Part shown: in pieces, positions 62,004-64,000 of the stretch
Numbering within the stretch: the stretch's first letter is position 1
Layout of the letters: every line of letters starts with the position of its first letter
Origin: AC-32 sp963788215
GTDB lineage: Bacteria > Actinomycetota > Thermoleophilia > Gaiellales > Gaiellaceae
DNA length: 64,000 nt
Direction of reading: 5' to 3'
Assembly: GCA_963788215.1 (NCBI GenBank)
Contig: CAWBFX010000005.1
Coordinates: 143,115-207,114 of the forward strand
Notes under the pieces: generated by a model
The model's database searches: none
Told to the model about the DNA's origin: nothing
What the model saw: the letters and a program-made list of their open reading frames with translations, nothing else
Translations under genes and position numbers: made by a program

Positions 62004-63148
62004 GCCGCCGCGAGCCGTTCCGACGCCGCGGTCGTCGAGTAGCGCTCGACGAGCGCCCGCGGATGCTCCACGCGTGTCCCCGGCGCGGCGGCGAGCGGAC
62101 CCTCGGAGAGGCGCCGCGCGAGCTCGAGCCAGCTTCCGGGCGAGAAGTACGACGCCGCCTCGCCCGCGACCTCGGGGATCGCGCCGGAATCGCTTGCCAC
62201 GATCGGCAGGCCCGCCGCGATCGCCTCGGCGAGCACCATCCCGAATTGCTCTTCCCAGAAGCAGCGCGGCAGGTCGCCGAGGTAGCGGCTGCAGGCTGCG
62301 CTCGGGAGGCTGGCGAGCACCATGCACGAAGCCTGCGCGTAGAGGTCGGGCATCTCCGCGTACGGCACCGACCGGAACTCGACGCGCTCGGCGAGCCCCA
62401 GCTCCCGCGCATGCTCGCGGAGCCTCGCCTCTTCGGGACCCGACCCGATGATCAGCAGGCGGACCGGCGCGGATGGCGCGGGCACGAGGCCGTCGCGGAG
62501 AGCCGCGAGCGCGCGCATCACGTCCTGGTGGCCCTTCTCCCAGACGAGCCTCCCGGGAGACACGATCAGGTGCTCGTCCACCGGGGAAGCCTGCGCAGCC
62601 GCGGAGAAGCGCTCGCTGTCGATGCCCGGGTAGCAGACCTCGACGCGCTCGGCCGGCACGCCTTCCAACAGCAGCGCGTCGCGCGCCCGCTCGGTCGTCG
62701 GCAGGAAGAGATCCGCCGCGGCGAGCACGCGCTCCCTGTACACGCGCGCCCAGCGGTTACGGAATGCGGCGGCGAGCGGGATCGTCTCCCACGTGGTGAC
62801 GACGAGCTTGAAACCGCCCTCCGGCCGGCGCGCGGCGGCGTCGCCGGAGTGCCAGTAGCCGAGCTCCTCGGTGTGGACGATGTCGGCGCGCTCGAAGGCC
62901 GATTCGGCACCGCGGTAACGGTCGCCTGTGAGCCCCATCGCAAAGTCGCCCGGGCGGCCGCGGGGCAGCAGGTTCCGCAGCGAGCGCGCAGGTATCTGCT
63001 CGAGACCCAGGCCGTCGAGGTCGAATGCGTTTCTGCTCGTCACGAGCACCGAGACGTCGAAGCGGTCGCCGAGCTCCTCCCACATCCGGAGGTTCCAGGG
63101 CGCGGCGTTGTGGCCGCGGAGCAGGAGAACGCGAGGCCGGTCCGGCAC
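61964..63148 (-). CDS. GT4 glycosyltransferase
   Basis: A 394-residue family 4 enzyme with a distinct N-terminus (VLLLRGHNAAPWNLRMWEEL), a HTEELGYWHSGD loop, LIVSPGRLVWEKGHQDV and WEEQFGMVLAEAIAAGLPIVASD. EQFGMVLAEA replaces EGFGLPxxEA, so it belongs to another subgroup from the other GT4 enzymes here. It overlaps the convergent gene by 40 bases and precedes nothing else on its strand within the window. Confidence 0.88.
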   Translation of the reverse strand: MPDRPRVLLLRGHNAAPWNLRMWEELGDRFDVSVLVTSRNAFDLDGLGLEQIPARSLRNLLPRGRPGDFAMGLTGDRYRGAESAFERADIVHTEELGYWHSGDAAARRPEGGFKLVVTTWETIPLAAAFRNRWARVYRERVLAAADLFLPTTERARDALLLEGVPAERVEVCYPGIDSERFSAAAQASPVDEHLIVSPGRLVWEKGHQDVMRALAALRDGLVPAPSAPVRLLIIGSGPEEARLREHARELGLAERVEFRSVPYAEMPDLYAQASCMVLASLPSAACSRYLGDLPRCFWEEQFGMVLAEAIAAGLPIVASDSGAIPEVAGEAASYFSPGSWLELARRLSEGPLAAAPGTRVEHPRALVERYSTTAASERLAAAYERVLEPASARS

Positions 63149-63157
63149 GCGCGGAGG

Positions 63158-64000
63158 TTATACGGGGGCCCGCGCGGCCTTGCGGTACGACTCGAGCGTC
63201 GCCCGCGCGGTTCGCTCCCAGGTGAGCTCCGACGCCCGCTTGACGCCTCGTTCGGCGAGCGTCCGGGCCAGCTCGTCGTCGCGCAGCAGCCGCCTGACGG
63301 CCTCGGTGACAGCGCTCTGGTCCTCGGGGTCGAAGAGCAGTGCGGCGTCCCCCCCGACCTCCGGCAGCGCCGGGCGGTTCGAGCACGCGACGGGCACACC
63401 TCGCGCCATCGCCTCGAGCACGGGCAGCCCGAAGCCCTCGATCAGCGACGGCAGCACGAAGCAGCGCGCCTCGCGGTAGAGCGCCTCCAGCTCGTCCTCG
63501 GAGACCCAGCCGCGGAAGCTCACGCGATCGGCTACGCCGACCTCGGCCGCCAGCGCCTTCAGCTCCTCCTCGTGCGGCGTGGGCGCGCCGGCGAGGACGA
63601 GCCTCGCGGGCTCCTCGACCTCCGCGATCGCGCGGATCAGGCTGCCGAGGTTCTTGTACGGCCGCTTCTGCGCGACGCACAGGACGACCGGCTCATGCGG
63701 AAGCTCCGTGCGGGGCTGCTGGGCCCGCACGCCGAGCGGAGCGACGTCGATCTCGCCCGGTCGAGCCCCAGCGACGAGGCGATGTCCTCCTTTGCCGATT
63801 CCGAGATCGTGAGCACACGGTCGGCGTTCCGCGCGCAGATCCGCGAAAGCGTAGCGAAGCCGCGGGCCGCCGCGCCGGCTTCCCAGTCCGCCCCGTGATG
63901 CAGCCAGATCACGTCGAGCAGCGTCACGACCCGCGCCACGCCGGGCGTCACGAGCGGCCCGATGTTCGCGAGGCTGTGCAGGACGTCGAGCCGCCGGCGC
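63158..64000 (-). CDS. GT4 glycosyltransferase, 5' end outside window, frameshifted
   Basis: A partial gene whose frame is open to position 64000 (RRLDVLHSLANIGPLVTPG, then TLLDVIWLHHGADW). A -1 indel near 63757-63763 breaks it: the first frame ends SLGLD, the next resumes PGEIDVAPLGVRAQQP, then VVLCVAQKRPYKNLGSLI and LPSLIEGFGLPVLEAMARG. It is a family 4 enzyme close to that at 60894. It lies upstream of, and in the same direction as, the 61964 gene. Confidence 0.85.
   Translation of the reverse strand, partial: APAARRPAQPREHRAARDARRGAGRDAARRDLAASRGGLGSRRGGPRLRYAFADLRAERRPCAHDLGIGKGGHRLVAGARPGEIDVAPLGVRAQQPRTELPHEPVVLCVAQKRPYKNLGSLIRAIAEVEEPARLVLAGAPTPHEEELKALAAEVGVADRVSFRGWVSEDELEALYREARCFVLPSLIEGFGLPVLEAMARGVPVACSNRPALPEVGGDAALLFDPEDQSAVTEAVRRLLRDDELARTLAERGVKRASELTWERTARATLESYRKAARAPV

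Overview
High-GC (about 70%) chromosomal DNA with GTG/TTG starts, very high third-position GC and 4-base ATGA/GTGA gene overlaps. A coenzyme F420 operon, DUF2277, an NlpC/P60 hydrolase and many small actinobacterial families point to an actinobacterium. An uncultured soil Thermoleophilia-type lineage (Gaiellales/Solirubrobacterales) is my best guess, at moderate confidence. No rRNA, tRNA, CRISPR array, transposon or phage module was seen. No gene-free stretch exceeds 300 bases; the longest are 7955-8201 and 16859-17067.

Layout. 1-12.3 kb holds small conserved and exported proteins, a frameshifted LuxR/LAL regulator, an S9 peptidase and a His-rich beta-propeller protein. 12.4-14.1 kb is a two-component system. 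14.1-17.4 kb is a set of detoxification-type enzymes including a rifampin ADP-ribosyltransferase (arr). 17.5-29.4 kb has a GT2/DUF218 pair, a gamma-glutamyltransferase, a zinc alcohol dehydrogenase, exported proteins and a 1010-residue class III cyclase/ATPase. 29.4-34.4 kb is a tightly coupled operon: a PLP decarboxylase fused to a cyclic-nucleotide-binding domain (CNBD), an MFS carrier fused to a CNBD, and an agmatinase-family ureohydrolase. 34.7-37.5 kb is cofC-cofD-npdG-cofE for F420. 37.5-42.0 kb has a PolX-PHP protein whose polymerase site looks destroyed, a GNAT protein and a membrane-anchored hydrolase. 42.1-44.3 kb carries hemE, a ferrochelatase and a small conserved gene. 44.3-64 kb is a surface-polysaccharide locus: a Wzm/Wzt exporter, at least ten glycosyltransferases, three methyltransferases, a sulfotransferase and a GT39-like membrane enzyme.

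How the genes work together. The polysaccharide locus looks like an ABC-transporter-dependent pathway: cytoplasmic glycosyltransferases build the chain, methyltransferases and a sulfotransferase modify it, and Wzm/Wzt with a C-terminal carbohydrate-binding-like domain exports it. The 29.9-34.4 kb operon looks like amino-acid decarboxylation, transport and guanidino-compound hydrolysis under cyclic-nucleotide control; that reading is an inference and is the most novel-looking system here.

Quality note. At least twelve genes are broken by apparent single-base indels, ten of them +1 insertions, although both halves keep conserved family sequence. Uncorrected sequencing error is the likeliest cause, so these genes are annotated as single coding regions with the frameshift located.
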